Shown one piece after another: positions 1-6,099 of a DNA stretch of 7,248 bases. The first letter of the stretch is position 1. Every line of letters starts with the position of its first letter. The notes beneath the pieces are model-generated. The model saw only the letters and a program-made list of their open reading frames with translations, searched no databases and had not been told where the DNA came from. Position numbers and translations under genes: made by a program. The stretch comes from JBEKYD01 sp049509915 (GTDB taxonomy: Bacteria; Acidobacteriota; Terriglobia; Bryobacterales; Bryobacteraceae), in contig JBEKZL010000325.1 of assembly GCA_049509915.1 (NCBI GenBank), positions 1 through 7,248 on the forward strand. Direction: 5' to 3'.

Positions 1-101
1 CACAACTGGGTTTGCGTTACGAACTTGCTGTACATCACCTGGCGCAGCAAGGGCAAATCCTGAGTTGGGCTGATCGCGATTGCTCCTTTGAAATAGCGCA
101 T
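1..101 (-). CDS. Partial gene, N-terminus only; possible replication-relaxation-type winged-helix protein
   Basis: An ATG on the minus strand at 101-99 opens a frame that stays open to the window edge (33 codons seen). A GAGGT ribosome binding site lies 4 bases upstream (106-110) and overlaps the stop codon of the preceding gene, so the start is well supported and the gene belongs to the same operon. The visible protein begins MRYFKGAIAISPTQ and continues with DLPLLRQVMYSKFVTQTQL at residues 15-33. The pattern of an acidic residue plus LxLLR, a short linker, then F-V-T-x-x-Q-L is what I know from the first winged-helix segment of replication-relaxation (Replic_Relax) proteins, which are found on plasmids and integrative elements close to coupling-protein genes. 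With only 33 residues this is a resemblance, not an identification. It could be another small helix-turn-helix protein. Confidence 0.5.
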   Translation of the reverse strand, partial: MRYFKGAIAISPTQDLPLLRQVMYSKFVTQTQL

Positions 102-108
102 GCCGACC

Positions 109-636
109 TCACTTCACCGCGCGGGACAATGCTGCCATCCACGGCCTATCCCGCTGGGGCTCCGCGCAGAATGTTCCGTGCGTGCCATGCACCCATCCGA
201 ATGGCGGCAAGACGATCAGAGCTTCTTGTTGCCCGTTGCCTTCACTGAACGAAACCACCTGCGCGGCATCGCACTTCCAGGCGCCTGCTCGGTCGATCCA
301 TCCGGTGTCGGCCGAGCCGATCCGGAACAGGTAAACATCGGGGGGCGTGCCTACCGGCGTCAATTTCCGGAGGAGGAGCTTGTTCCGTCCGTTCCAGACC
401 GTCACACCCTCCGACTCGAAAACGCGATGGATGAGCCGGTCCGCAAACGGTGGATGAAACCCCGAGCACTCATCCACGCGAACGTGGCCGTAAATGCACG
501 ACCGGTTCCGCAATTTGCTCCCCACCAAAACGCCACTCGTGTTGTAGTACGCGCCTCGCCGAGCGGAACCAGCGCAGCCAGCGCTGGCGCCCCTCGCCGT
601 CCAAATGCTGCCGAAACTCTGCATCGCAACCAGCAT
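109..636 (-). CDS. Hypothetical protein, 175 aa, conserved position in conjugation-type operon
   Basis: I do not recognise this protein. The start ATG at 636-634 shares one base with the TGA of the upstream gene (TGATG), and a strong GGAGGA site (643-648) sits 6 bases before it, so start and coding status are well supported by context. The protein has five cysteines (near residues 21, 47, 57, 122 and 157), a Gly/Ala/Arg-rich first 30 residues with no clear signal peptide, and a middle part rich in beta-strand-like stretches (RLIHRVFESEGVTVWNGRNK, then VYLFRIGSADTGWIDR). There is no membrane helix and no catalytic motif I can name. It lies directly after the coiled-coil membrane protein and 7 bases before the next gene, so it is probably made together with the coupling ATPase and may be an accessory or cargo-linked factor of the transfer system. 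That role is inference from position alone. Confidence 0.7.
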   Translation of the reverse strand: MLVAMQSFGSIWTARGASAGCAGSARRGAYYNTSGVLVGSKLRNRSCIYGHVRVDECSGFHPPFADRLIHRVFESEGVTVWNGRNKLLLRKLTPVGTPPDVYLFRIGSADTGWIDRAGAWKCDAAQVVSFSEGNGQQEALIVLPPFGWVHGTHGTFCAEPQRDRPWMAALSRAVK

Positions 637-1523
637 CAGTCTTCCTCCGCGCCGGTCCCGTTGTCCGCGGTTGTCGCTGCCTTTGCCGCCACCGCCTTCC
701 CTTGCTTCAATCGCCGATTCTCCGCCTCGAGTCGCTGAATTCGCTCGACCAGCGCCGCGTTGGCGCTGTCCGATCCTGCAGCGGTCCGGGTTTTGAGCCG
801 CTGTTCGGCGCCGGTCACGCGCTCGGTGAGACTGTTCAGTTCCGCGGCTTTCTGTTCCAGTTGTTCGCTCAAGCGGGTGACCTGCAATTCCTTTGCATCG
901 TTGTCACTCTTCAGCCGTTGGAGTTCGCGCTTGTAATCTTCAAGATTCGCCGTCTCCGGCGTAGCAATTCCGGACTCGCCGGATTCAATGACACGATTGC
1001 ACGTCTCTATATGCAGGTTGTAGCGGTCGATCGCTTCTTTTGCCCTCCGCTTGCAATACTCGGCGTAGCGCAAAGCGTCCGCGGCATGTTCCGCAAGCTG
1101 CCATCGTTCGCGTACGCGATCATTCTGCACCCAGGCCAGCGCAAACCAGCTCAAGATGACGAGGATTGTGGCGCCGAAGCTATACCAGAAATATCGGTTC
1201 GCTCCGGCGTTCTCCAACCACACGCGCCGGCGCTCTTCCCAAACCGCACCCAGATTCACATCGCGTGGATTGAGCGCGTGAACCATCGCGTCCAGCGGCG
1301 ACGTACCGCCACGTGTGTAGCCGCCCTGGGCTGCAAGCGGGGAATACTGCGCTGCTGGTACTCGTTGGTCAGATTCCTGGCGCCGGCGCCGTTGTGGCTG
1401 AGCCGGTGCCTGCTGTTGCTGCGACGACACCGGTGCCGACGGTTGATCTTGAGGCCTGCTCTGGCCAATGAGCGCAGGATCGACCGCCATCAGCGCAACA
1501 AAGACAAGAAAGTTACGATGCAT
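636..1523 (-). CDS. Single-pass membrane protein with signal-like N-terminus, Gln/Pro-rich segment and C-terminal coiled coil
   Basis: The chosen start is the ATG at 1523-1521, giving 295 residues. It has a perfect AGGAGG (1532-1537) 8 bases upstream, overlapping the stop of the coupling-protein gene. The frame runs open further upstream to 1667, but that extension lies inside the neighbouring gene and is Arg/Trp/Ser-rich. Residues 1-20 (MHRNFLVFVALMAVDPALIG) resemble a signal peptide or short membrane anchor. Residues 21-62 are low complexity, rich in Gln, Pro and Arg, with QQQQ and RRRR runs. Residues about 111-131 (YFWYSFGATILVILSWFALAW) form a clear transmembrane helix. Residues about 195-275 show Leu-rich, highly charged heptad-like sequence ending in ERIQRLEAENRRLKQ, a strong coiled coil, and the tail is Ala-rich and acidic. 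I know no family for it. Next to a VirD4-type ATPase it could be a membrane scaffold or adaptor, but this is inference. Confidence 0.85.
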   Translation of the reverse strand: MHRNFLVFVALMAVDPALIGQSRPQDQPSAPVSSQQQQAPAQPQRRRRQESDQRVPAAQYSPLAAQGGYTRGGTSPLDAMVHALNPRDVNLGAVWEERRRVWLENAGANRYFWYSFGATILVILSWFALAWVQNDRVRERWQLAEHAADALRYAEYCKRRAKEAIDRYNLHIETCNRVIESGESGIATPETANLEDYKRELQRLKSDNDAKELQVTRLSEQLEQKAAELNSLTERVTGAEQRLKTRTAAGSDSANAALVERIQRLEAENRRLKQGKAVAAKAATTADNGTGAEED

Positions 1524-1531
1524 CGCCGTGT

Positions 1532-1537
1532 CCTCCT
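1532..1537 (-). promoter_or_regulatory. Ribosome binding site overlapping the coupling-protein stop codon
   Basis: A perfect AGGAGG on the minus strand shares a base with the TGA of the coupling ATPase (1539-1537) and lies 8 bases before the ATG at 1523. It decides the start of the coiled-coil membrane protein against the longer open frame reaching 1667. Confidence 0.85.
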
Positions 1538-3339
1538 CACCTTCTCCCGAAGCCGTGGATCTTCCGGCCCAAGGCCGAGTTGACCAATTCCGGCGTCTTG
1601 AACCGCAGGTTGGCCCCTTGCTGTTCCGTGCGCGAATGGCGTAGCCGGGGCAACACCTCCCAATCAAATCCGGGGAGTGCGATATCCGGTGGCGTGCGGA
1701 CGTGCAGGTGCTGGTGCAGTGTGCCTTTGCTGTCGTCCGTCATCAGGATCTGCATCTGACCTTTGGGCAGGTTTTTGATCTTCTCGTCCTCGGCGCGATA
1801 CTCGCGCTCCTCCCGCTCCGTCGCACTCATGCCCTTCTGGAAACTCTCGAAGCCGAAGAGTTGCTGGCGAACCAGCGACTGCGTCCGTCGCGTGACGGCG
1901 TGTTCGGCGGACGCACGGATGAAATATCGCGCTGTTTCCTCATCCTGGGTGCGTAACGCGATCTTCGTATTTGGCGCCGACGTCACATCCTCCTTGAACC
2001 CCTTGCCGACCTTGAGCAGTTGCGGGAGGCTCTGCATCGAAAACAGGAATGCAGTGTTTGTTCCCCGGGCGGTGTTGAGGATCTGGCTGAAATTCTGGTA
2101 ACCGAATGGCGCGAACTCGTCCATCACCACTGAAAACAACGGCCGGTTCGCCCGCTTGCGTTCCTCCTCGCTCTCGTAGCGCTTCCCGACCACAAGCTGA
2201 ATGTTCTGCAGGAGCATCTTACCGAGGGCGCGCACGGGCTCGGTATTCTTGTTGACGTTTAGAGTGACGAACAGGATCAGCTCCTGTTCAATGACATCGT
2301 CGATGGAGAGCAGGTCGTCATACGGCCCCGTGATGATCGAGAGCGCATCGTCAAGGAACGTCATGCACTCGTTGAGCAAGCCCTGGATTTTCGGCACACG
2401 ATCGCGATCTTCAAACGACTGCATCAGGTTGCGAACGGACATCTCAAAATTCAATCGCCGCTGCGTGCTGATCGAGGTATCGGTGCGAATATGCCGGCGT
2501 GCCTTGTCGATCTGCTCCTGCAGGACGCCCTGATCGAGAACCGCCACGATCACGTCATAGAAGTTGAATCGTACCCCGGTGTAGTGCAGGATCCGGACGA
2601 TGTCGGCCAGGTAATTCAACTGGTGCTTGCTAAAGAATTCGTCATGCAGGTTGAAGGAGCCAAACACCATGTTCACCTGCGCCATGTAGTCGTCGTCCTC
2701 GGTGTAGAACGGGTTGTACAGGCTGGATAGTTCCGGCCGCGCCGGGTTGATGAGGCGGAGATCGTCGAGGCGGCCGGCGCGGTGGATATACGGCAGCAGT
2801 TCCTGAAAGAACTCCAGGTCGCCCTTACCGTCGAAGATCACCATGGGGATCTTGTGACGGTCTTCCGGCGGTCCCATTCGCCGCATCAAATCCTGGGTGA
2901 TGATGTTTTTGAGCAGCGTCGTCTTACCGCTGCCGGTCATTCCCAGCACGATGCCCTGCATCACGCGCACCTGGTCGGGCCACAGCCAGGGATCTCCATG
3001 AATGTCGTACCCGAGAACAACCCCGCCTTGGTCCCATGCGGTCGCGACGACCCTTTCGTCACGGGCCGGACTCATGACAAGCGGCGGATGGACCTTCCGC
3101 TTTTCGCGCCGGGATCGACGTGTCGCGTAAAGCAGCGCCGCGCAACTCGGAATTGTTAGCGCAGTCAGGATGTAAGCCGCAAGTTCGGCCGCTTGTTCGT
3201 TGTTGAAGTGGTAGACCTTCGTCAGCAAGAGCCAGTAGCCAAGGCCGACGACGCACAGGCCAATCGAGACGAGAAAAGCAGGAGTTTCAGTCAACGCCGT
3301 TCGAACTGGCCGCCGGTCACCAGATGCCATGTTGTCCAT
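1537..3339 (-). CDS. Type IV secretion coupling ATPase, VirD4/TraD/TraG-like
   Basis: Coupling proteins are hexameric inner-membrane ATPases that bring the DNA-relaxase complex or effector proteins to a type IV secretion channel. This 600-residue protein has the expected layout. Two membrane helices lie near residues 20-40 and 50-71, followed by a basic stretch (RRSRREKRK). Walker A is at 133-141 (GMTGSGKTT), a Walker B-like strand VIFDGKGD at 167-174, a second strand ending in Asp-Glu at 402-408 (FSVVMDE), and the conserved Gln after a strand at 433-437 (FSMQS). The segment RTQDEETARYFIR near 463-475 is typical of the TraM-recognition/TraD C-terminal part of the ATPase domain. The first ATG (3339-3337) has AGGA at 3348-3351, 8 bases upstream; the ATG three codons later has none. 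The start follows the 132-residue membrane gene by 27 bases. The exact subfamily, and whether it serves conjugation or protein export, cannot be told here. Confidence 0.93.
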   Translation of the reverse strand: MDNMASGDRRPVRTALTETPAFLVSIGLCVVGLGYWLLLTKVYHFNNEQAAELAAYILTALTIPSCAALLYATRRSRREKRKVHPPLVMSPARDERVVATAWDQGGVVLGYDIHGDPWLWPDQVRVMQGIVLGMTGSGKTTLLKNIITQDLMRRMGPPEDRHKIPMVIFDGKGDLEFFQELLPYIHRAGRLDDLRLINPARPELSSLYNPFYTEDDDYMAQVNMVFGSFNLHDEFFSKHQLNYLADIVRILHYTGVRFNFYDVIVAVLDQGVLQEQIDKARRHIRTDTSISTQRRLNFEMSVRNLMQSFEDRDRVPKIQGLLNECMTFLDDALSIITGPYDDLLSIDDVIEQELILFVTLNVNKNTEPVRALGKMLLQNIQLVVGKRYESEEERKRANRPLFSVVMDEFAPFGYQNFSQILNTARGTNTAFLFSMQSLPQLLKVGKGFKEDVTSAPNTKIALRTQDEETARYFIRASAEHAVTRRTQSLVRQQLFGFESFQKGMSATEREEREYRAEDEKIKNLPKGQMQILMTDDSKGTLHQHLHVRTPPDIALPGFDWEVLPRLRHSRTEQQGANLRFKTPELVNSALGRKIHGFGRR

Positions 3340-3366
3340 ATTGGTTTTCCTGAAGATCGAGCAGAT

Positions 3367-3765
3367 TTACGTGTGAAGGAACTGGGTCAGGAGCAAGTCG
3401 GCTCCTACGACGACTGCATAGAATGCGGCCGTTTTCAGCCGCTTGTGGACGGTTGCCCGGCGCGTGGCCGCAAGAGCCCCGTCCGATCTGTCGCGCATGA
3501 GACCGCAAACACCCAGAGCCGCCCAAGCGATCAAACCGCCAAGGACGGTAAGCAGCAAGGTCACTTCCACTCTGGGATGCTCATACCAAGGCGGCAGATC
3601 GAGGAATCCCACCGGATGTGCCGGGCTGGGCAGAGCGGGCAAGCGTTCCAGCCACGCAACGTAGCCCGCCTCCACCAGAATCAAGGCAGCCGCACTCACC
3701 AGCAGGCCCGCATCCCCTCCCCGTCGCAAGATTCGATTCAGAAGCGATTCCTTACTCCTCGCCAT
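3367..3765 (-). CDS. Small membrane protein, 132 aa, three predicted transmembrane helices
   Basis: The start is the ATG at 3765-3763, with GAGGT (3773-3777) 7 bases upstream overlapping the TAA of the preceding gene. A longer frame upstream to 3942 overlaps that gene and reads as Arg/His/Ser-rich antiframe sequence, so I rejected it. The protein MARSKESLLNRILRRGG starts basic, then shows hydrophobic segments near residues 18-39 (rich in Ala, Leu, Val), 68-90 (VTLLLTVLGGLIAWAALGVC) and 112-130 (TAAFYAVVVGADLLLTQFL). A proline-rich loop with PALPSPAHPVGFLDLPPW lies between the first two and a basic loop between the last two. I do not recognise a family. Small polytopic proteins directly before a coupling ATPase are common in transfer operons and may be channel or VirB3/TraL-like parts, but nothing in the sequence proves this. 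Confidence 0.8.
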   Translation of the reverse strand: MARSKESLLNRILRRGGDAGLLVSAAALILVEAGYVAWLERLPALPSPAHPVGFLDLPPWYEHPRVEVTLLLTVLGGLIAWAALGVCGLMRDRSDGALAATRRATVHKRLKTAAFYAVVVGADLLLTQFLHT

Positions 3766-3770
3766 GGCCG

Positions 3771-4100
3771 TTACCTCGCAATCGCGTTGAGATTGAAGAA
3801 GAGAGCCAACCCGAGCGCCGTGAGAACGAGCATCCCGAGAATGATGGCTTCCTGCCTGATCTGGCGGCGTGCCTTGACGTCGAAGCGGTTGGCTGGTTCC
3901 AATACGGCATTCGAAAGACGCTTCCACACGCCCGCGTCCCACGCCTTGTCGAAGCGCGCGCGGAATCCCTCCACGATCCGCGCTGCGGAGGGGGTCTGGA
4001 TACCGCTGTCTTCCAGGGGTATCTTCGGGTGCATTCTCGACCGCACCAGGTGCAGAGTACGCTCGGCCGTGATCTCCACTTGTGGCTCCATCGTTTTCAC
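3771..4100 (-). CDS. Small tail-anchored membrane protein, 109 aa (106 aa from the alternative ATG)
   Basis: The frame can start at GTG 4100-4098, which overlaps the stop of the VirB9-like gene as GTGA, or at ATG 4091-4089. Neither has a clear ribosome binding site, so re-initiation after the upstream stop is likely and the start is open by three codons. From the ATG, residues 1-80 are soluble, charged and probably mostly helical (for example AARIVEGFRARFDKAWDAG), and residues about 82-103 (AIILGMLVLTALGLALFF) form one hydrophobic helix near the C-terminus. The protein is therefore probably tail-anchored with its N-terminal domain in the cytoplasm. Five bases separate its stop from the next gene, whose ribosome binding site lies on this stop. 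I know no family; a small accessory subunit of the secretion apparatus is the natural inference. Confidence 0.78.
   Translation of the reverse strand: MKTMEPQVEITAERTLHLVRSRMHPKIPLEDSGIQTPSAARIVEGFRARFDKAWDAGVWKRLSNAVLEPANRFDVKARRQIRQEAIILGMLVLTALGLALFFNLNAIAR
3773..3777 (-). promoter_or_regulatory. Ribosome binding site overlapping a stop codon
   Basis: GAGGT on the minus strand overlaps the TAA (3773-3771) of the tail-anchored protein gene and lies 7 bases before the ATG at 3765. It fixes the start of the 132-residue membrane protein and suggests translational coupling. Confidence 0.75.
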
Positions 4101-4948
4101 AGCACCAGCACCGCGGTTACATCTCCGGCGCCATCCGACGGAAAAGCAAATCTCACGACGGCGGGACCATTCGTTCGTGGCGGCGATTCAAACGTGATCA
4201 GCCCCCACGTGGTGGCGCCCGGTGCCACCGCATTTGCGTGCACTTCCGCATTCAGCACTTTGACCGGAGCCTGGCCCTGGCTCGTGATCCGAATCCCACC
4301 GCCGACAACCTGGCACTGAGAAAGAGCGTAAAGCGAACTGGAACTGTGCGGCGAGCGAAGCGTGAACACGCCCGGCGTGCCAGGCACGTACGTCGATCGA
4401 CCGTTGTTTTGGATTGCGTAGCGAACATAAATGCGGTCATCCTTCCGATAAATGTCCTTCAGGATGACTTCTACGCGCGTATGATTCTTCGTTTCCCCTG
4501 CCAGACGTACCGGTGTGCTGGCGAGCAACATCTCCGAAGCGATCCTCGCCTCCTGAGCGGCCCGCGGGTCCTCCACGGGTTTCTGCGGAACCGGTAGCTT
4601 GGCGACAGTGGGGCGGGGTTCCTGGTCGATGGCGAAGTGCATCTCCTCGACGGATGGCGCCGGGACAAGCTCGTAGCTCAAACGCCCGGAGGCCGTCCAG
4701 ATAAACAGGTTCGTGGTGGCTTCCGGGTCGAGGGGCTGAACGAACACCTTGTTGCCGCGCCATTCGATCTTATATGAGGAGCTTCCTGCCGCGACCTCGG
4801 TGACAGGCTCCGCCAATTCGATGACGCTCAAGTGGTTCGGAGCAGTTTCGACTCGGATCACTTTGCGCGAGTCCGACTTCTCTGTCTCGATCTTTTGGGC
4901 GTCGGCCGCTAGCGCAATTGCGATGGTGAAAACAATGGTTTTTAGCAT
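4097..4948 (-). CDS. Secreted VirB9/TrbG/TraN-like type IV secretion component
   Basis: VirB9-type proteins are periplasmic parts of the outer-membrane core complex of type IV secretion systems. I start the 283-residue protein at ATG 4948-4946; an in-frame TTG two codons upstream (4954) is possible. Residues 1-18 (MLKTIVFTIAIALAADAQ) form a signal peptide with likely cleavage after Ala-Asp-Ala. Residues about 35-95 match the VirB9 N-terminal domain pattern: NHLSVIELAEPVTEVAAG, then IEWRGNKVFVQPLDPEATTN and LFIWTASGRLSYEL, with the family hallmark T-N-L-x-x-x-T-x-x-x-R-x-x-Y-x-L. A Pro-rich linker (about 110-130) follows. The C-terminal part (about 155-283: ILKDIYRKDDRIYVRYAIQN, then SLYALSQCQVVG and GATTWGLITFE) reads as an immunoglobulin-like beta domain unlike the classical VirB9 C-terminus, closer in feel to TraN (DUF4138). 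It is the first gene of the operon and overlaps the next. Confidence 0.8.
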   Translation of the reverse strand: MLKTIVFTIAIALAADAQKIETEKSDSRKVIRVETAPNHLSVIELAEPVTEVAAGSSSYKIEWRGNKVFVQPLDPEATTNLFIWTASGRLSYELVPAPSVEEMHFAIDQEPRPTVAKLPVPQKPVEDPRAAQEARIASEMLLASTPVRLAGETKNHTRVEVILKDIYRKDDRIYVRYAIQNNGRSTYVPGTPGVFTLRSPHSSSSLYALSQCQVVGGGIRITSQGQAPVKVLNAEVHANAVAPGATTWGLITFESPPRTNGPAVVRFAFPSDGAGDVTAVLVL

Positions 4949-5428
4949 GCCCAAGTTTCCACCGATTCCCGCATCGCTCCAAAAAGTCTAGTCACGGCAA
5001 AGTTTCCGATTGCCCATCACAGCCGCGAGATAGGCTCCAGTGGCTGAACCCCAGGGCTCACCTATCTGGCAAGGCGGAAAAGAAATTCCGAGTATTTATG
5101 CCCCGCTAGAGTTCGCAGGGGACCGGCCGATACCTTCGGAATGCTTCGGCATCGGGCAAGACCGTTGCTTTTTCGGCCAATATCAGCGTCCGGCGTTTCC
5201 CGTCAGGTCGGTCATGTGGTGAGGGCGGTCGTAGCGATTATCGCGACACTCTGCATGAGCGGACCGGGGCCGCAACCATTACAGGCCGTCAAAATCGTCG
5301 CCGCACGGCAGTCCCATGCGATCGAGTACCGCGCTCGGTGGATCTCCGGCCCGTCCCGAGGCCCTTCGGGATTCAATCAAGAACGAAACCTACCGGCCTA
5401 AACGAATTCGAAGATAATAGGTCTTTGC
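4949..5428. other. Intergenic region between divergent operons, no convincing gene
   Basis: This stretch of about 480 bases separates the minus-strand transfer operon from the plus-strand HEPN-like gene, so it should hold promoters for both directions. I see no strong sigma-70 promoter on either strand. It contains an imperfect 16-base palindrome at 5045-5060 (TGAACCC, two bases, GGGCTCA), a small hairpin ATGC-TTCG-GCAT at 5141-5152, and a CCCGA/TCGGG hairpin at 5355-5370. Two short plus-strand frames exist (5040-5222; and 5216-5401 from a GTG, with a hydrophobic start AVVAIIATLCMSG), but neither has good support. The region could also hold the remains of an older boundary between two modules. 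Confidence 0.5.
5045..5060. promoter_or_regulatory. Imperfect palindrome, possible operator
   Basis: The half sites TGAACCC and GGGCTCA are inverted around a two-base centre, with one mismatch. The site lies about 100 bases upstream of the VirB9-like gene, where an operator for the transfer operon could sit. A 16-base imperfect palindrome can arise by chance, so this is only a candidate. Confidence 0.15.
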
Positions 5429-6052
5429 ATGGAGACCTTGCGCATATCCCCCAAGTACACCGCCAAGGATTGGGAAAAGCTCGACAGGAACAACGCGACA
5501 GACTGGCCGAAAGCCGTGAGGATCGTGCGAGACCGACTCCACGGGCGGTTCCTCCATTTCGCCGACAAGTGCTTGAAGGACCACTATTCGGGATTCGTCG
5601 TCCTCGCAATCGATTGCCTGCTGGCAGAGGCCCTTCAACAATTCATCGACGGCGTCACGAACGGGGATCGAAGATCAAAGGAGCTCAGCAAGAAGTTTCT
5701 TGAGGGCTCGCGATTTCAACCCTACTTCGATACCGATGACCTACGGCTCGCCTTCTACCAGGACATCCGGTGTGGCCTCCTCCACCAAGCGGAGGCGAAG
5801 AACAAGTGGCTCATCCGTCGCAAGCAGAAAGCGCTGCTCAAGAGTGTGGATGACGGCTACATTATCGACGTTGAACGGTTCCACACCGCGATGAAAGCCA
5901 GCCTGAGGGACTACTTTGCGCTGCTCTGCAAGCCGGAAAGCACGAACTTACGAGACAAGCTGTGGACCAAGATGGACCACATCTGCAACGTGCGTGCGGC
6001 CAGAGGTGCGATGGAGATACTCGAATCCTCGGCGGCTGATCCCACTGCTTAG
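5429..6052 (+). CDS. HEPN-like protein of unknown function with RX4H motif, 207 aa
   Basis: The protein appears wholly alpha-helical with no membrane segment or signal peptide. Residues about 51-75 form a long helix (DHYSGFVVLAIDCLLAEALQ) followed by QFIDGVTNGD. Residues 105-122 contain LRLAFYQDIRCGLLHQAE, in which Arg114 and His119 make an R-x4-H motif, the signature of HEPN domains. I recall proteins with the combined pattern D-C-L-L-x-E-x-L-x-x-F and R-C-G-L-L-H-Q-A-E as a widespread family of unknown function, often on accessory DNA. HEPN proteins can be metal-independent RNases in toxin-antitoxin, abortive infection and CRISPR systems, but others are inactive or structural. The ATG at 5429 has only a weak site upstream (AGGT near 5419-5422). 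The gene stands alone on the plus strand and converges with the AlbA_2-HEPN gene, 47 bases apart. No antitoxin-like gene directly adjoins it. Confidence 0.85.
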   Translation: METLRISPKYTAKDWEKLDRNNATDWPKAVRIVRDRLHGRFLHFADKCLKDHYSGFVVLAIDCLLAEALQQFIDGVTNGDRRSKELSKKFLEGSRFQPYFDTDDLRLAFYQDIRCGLLHQAEAKNKWLIRRKQKALLKSVDDGYIIDVERFHTAMKASLRDYFALLCKPESTNLRDKLWTKMDHICNVRAARGAMEILESSAADPTA

Positions 6053-6099
6053 TAGGTATCACGCCTCCCTACCTCTTCAGCCCACCTCGGACGGGAGTG

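Noticed and set aside
450..1583. Long plus-strand open frame (377 codons) antisense to the coiled-coil membrane gene
   Set aside because: It is rich in Arg, Cys, Leu and Pro with no domain, lies opposite a gene with strong start signals, clear membrane helix and coiled coil, and is a normal shadow frame in GC-rich DNA.
1524..1667. N-terminal extension of the coiled-coil protein to an ATG at 1667
   Set aside because: It lies within the coupling-protein gene, reads as Arg/Trp/Ser-rich sequence, and the internal ATG at 1523 has a perfect AGGAGG and a signal-like N-terminus.
3766..3942. N-terminal extension of the 132-residue membrane protein
   Set aside because: It overlaps the tail-anchored protein gene in another frame, and the ATG at 3765 has a good ribosome binding site followed by a sensible membrane-protein start.
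3193..4197. Plus-strand open frame of 334 codons across the small membrane genes
   Set aside because: It runs antisense across several coupled minus-strand genes, has an Arg/Ser/Pro-rich composition and no recognisable domain or good start site.
6053..6099. Possible bidirectional terminator between the convergent genes
   Set aside because: Only a five-base stem (CTCCC at 6065-6069 with GGGAG at 6093-6097) with a 23-base loop and no T run is present, which is too weak to call.
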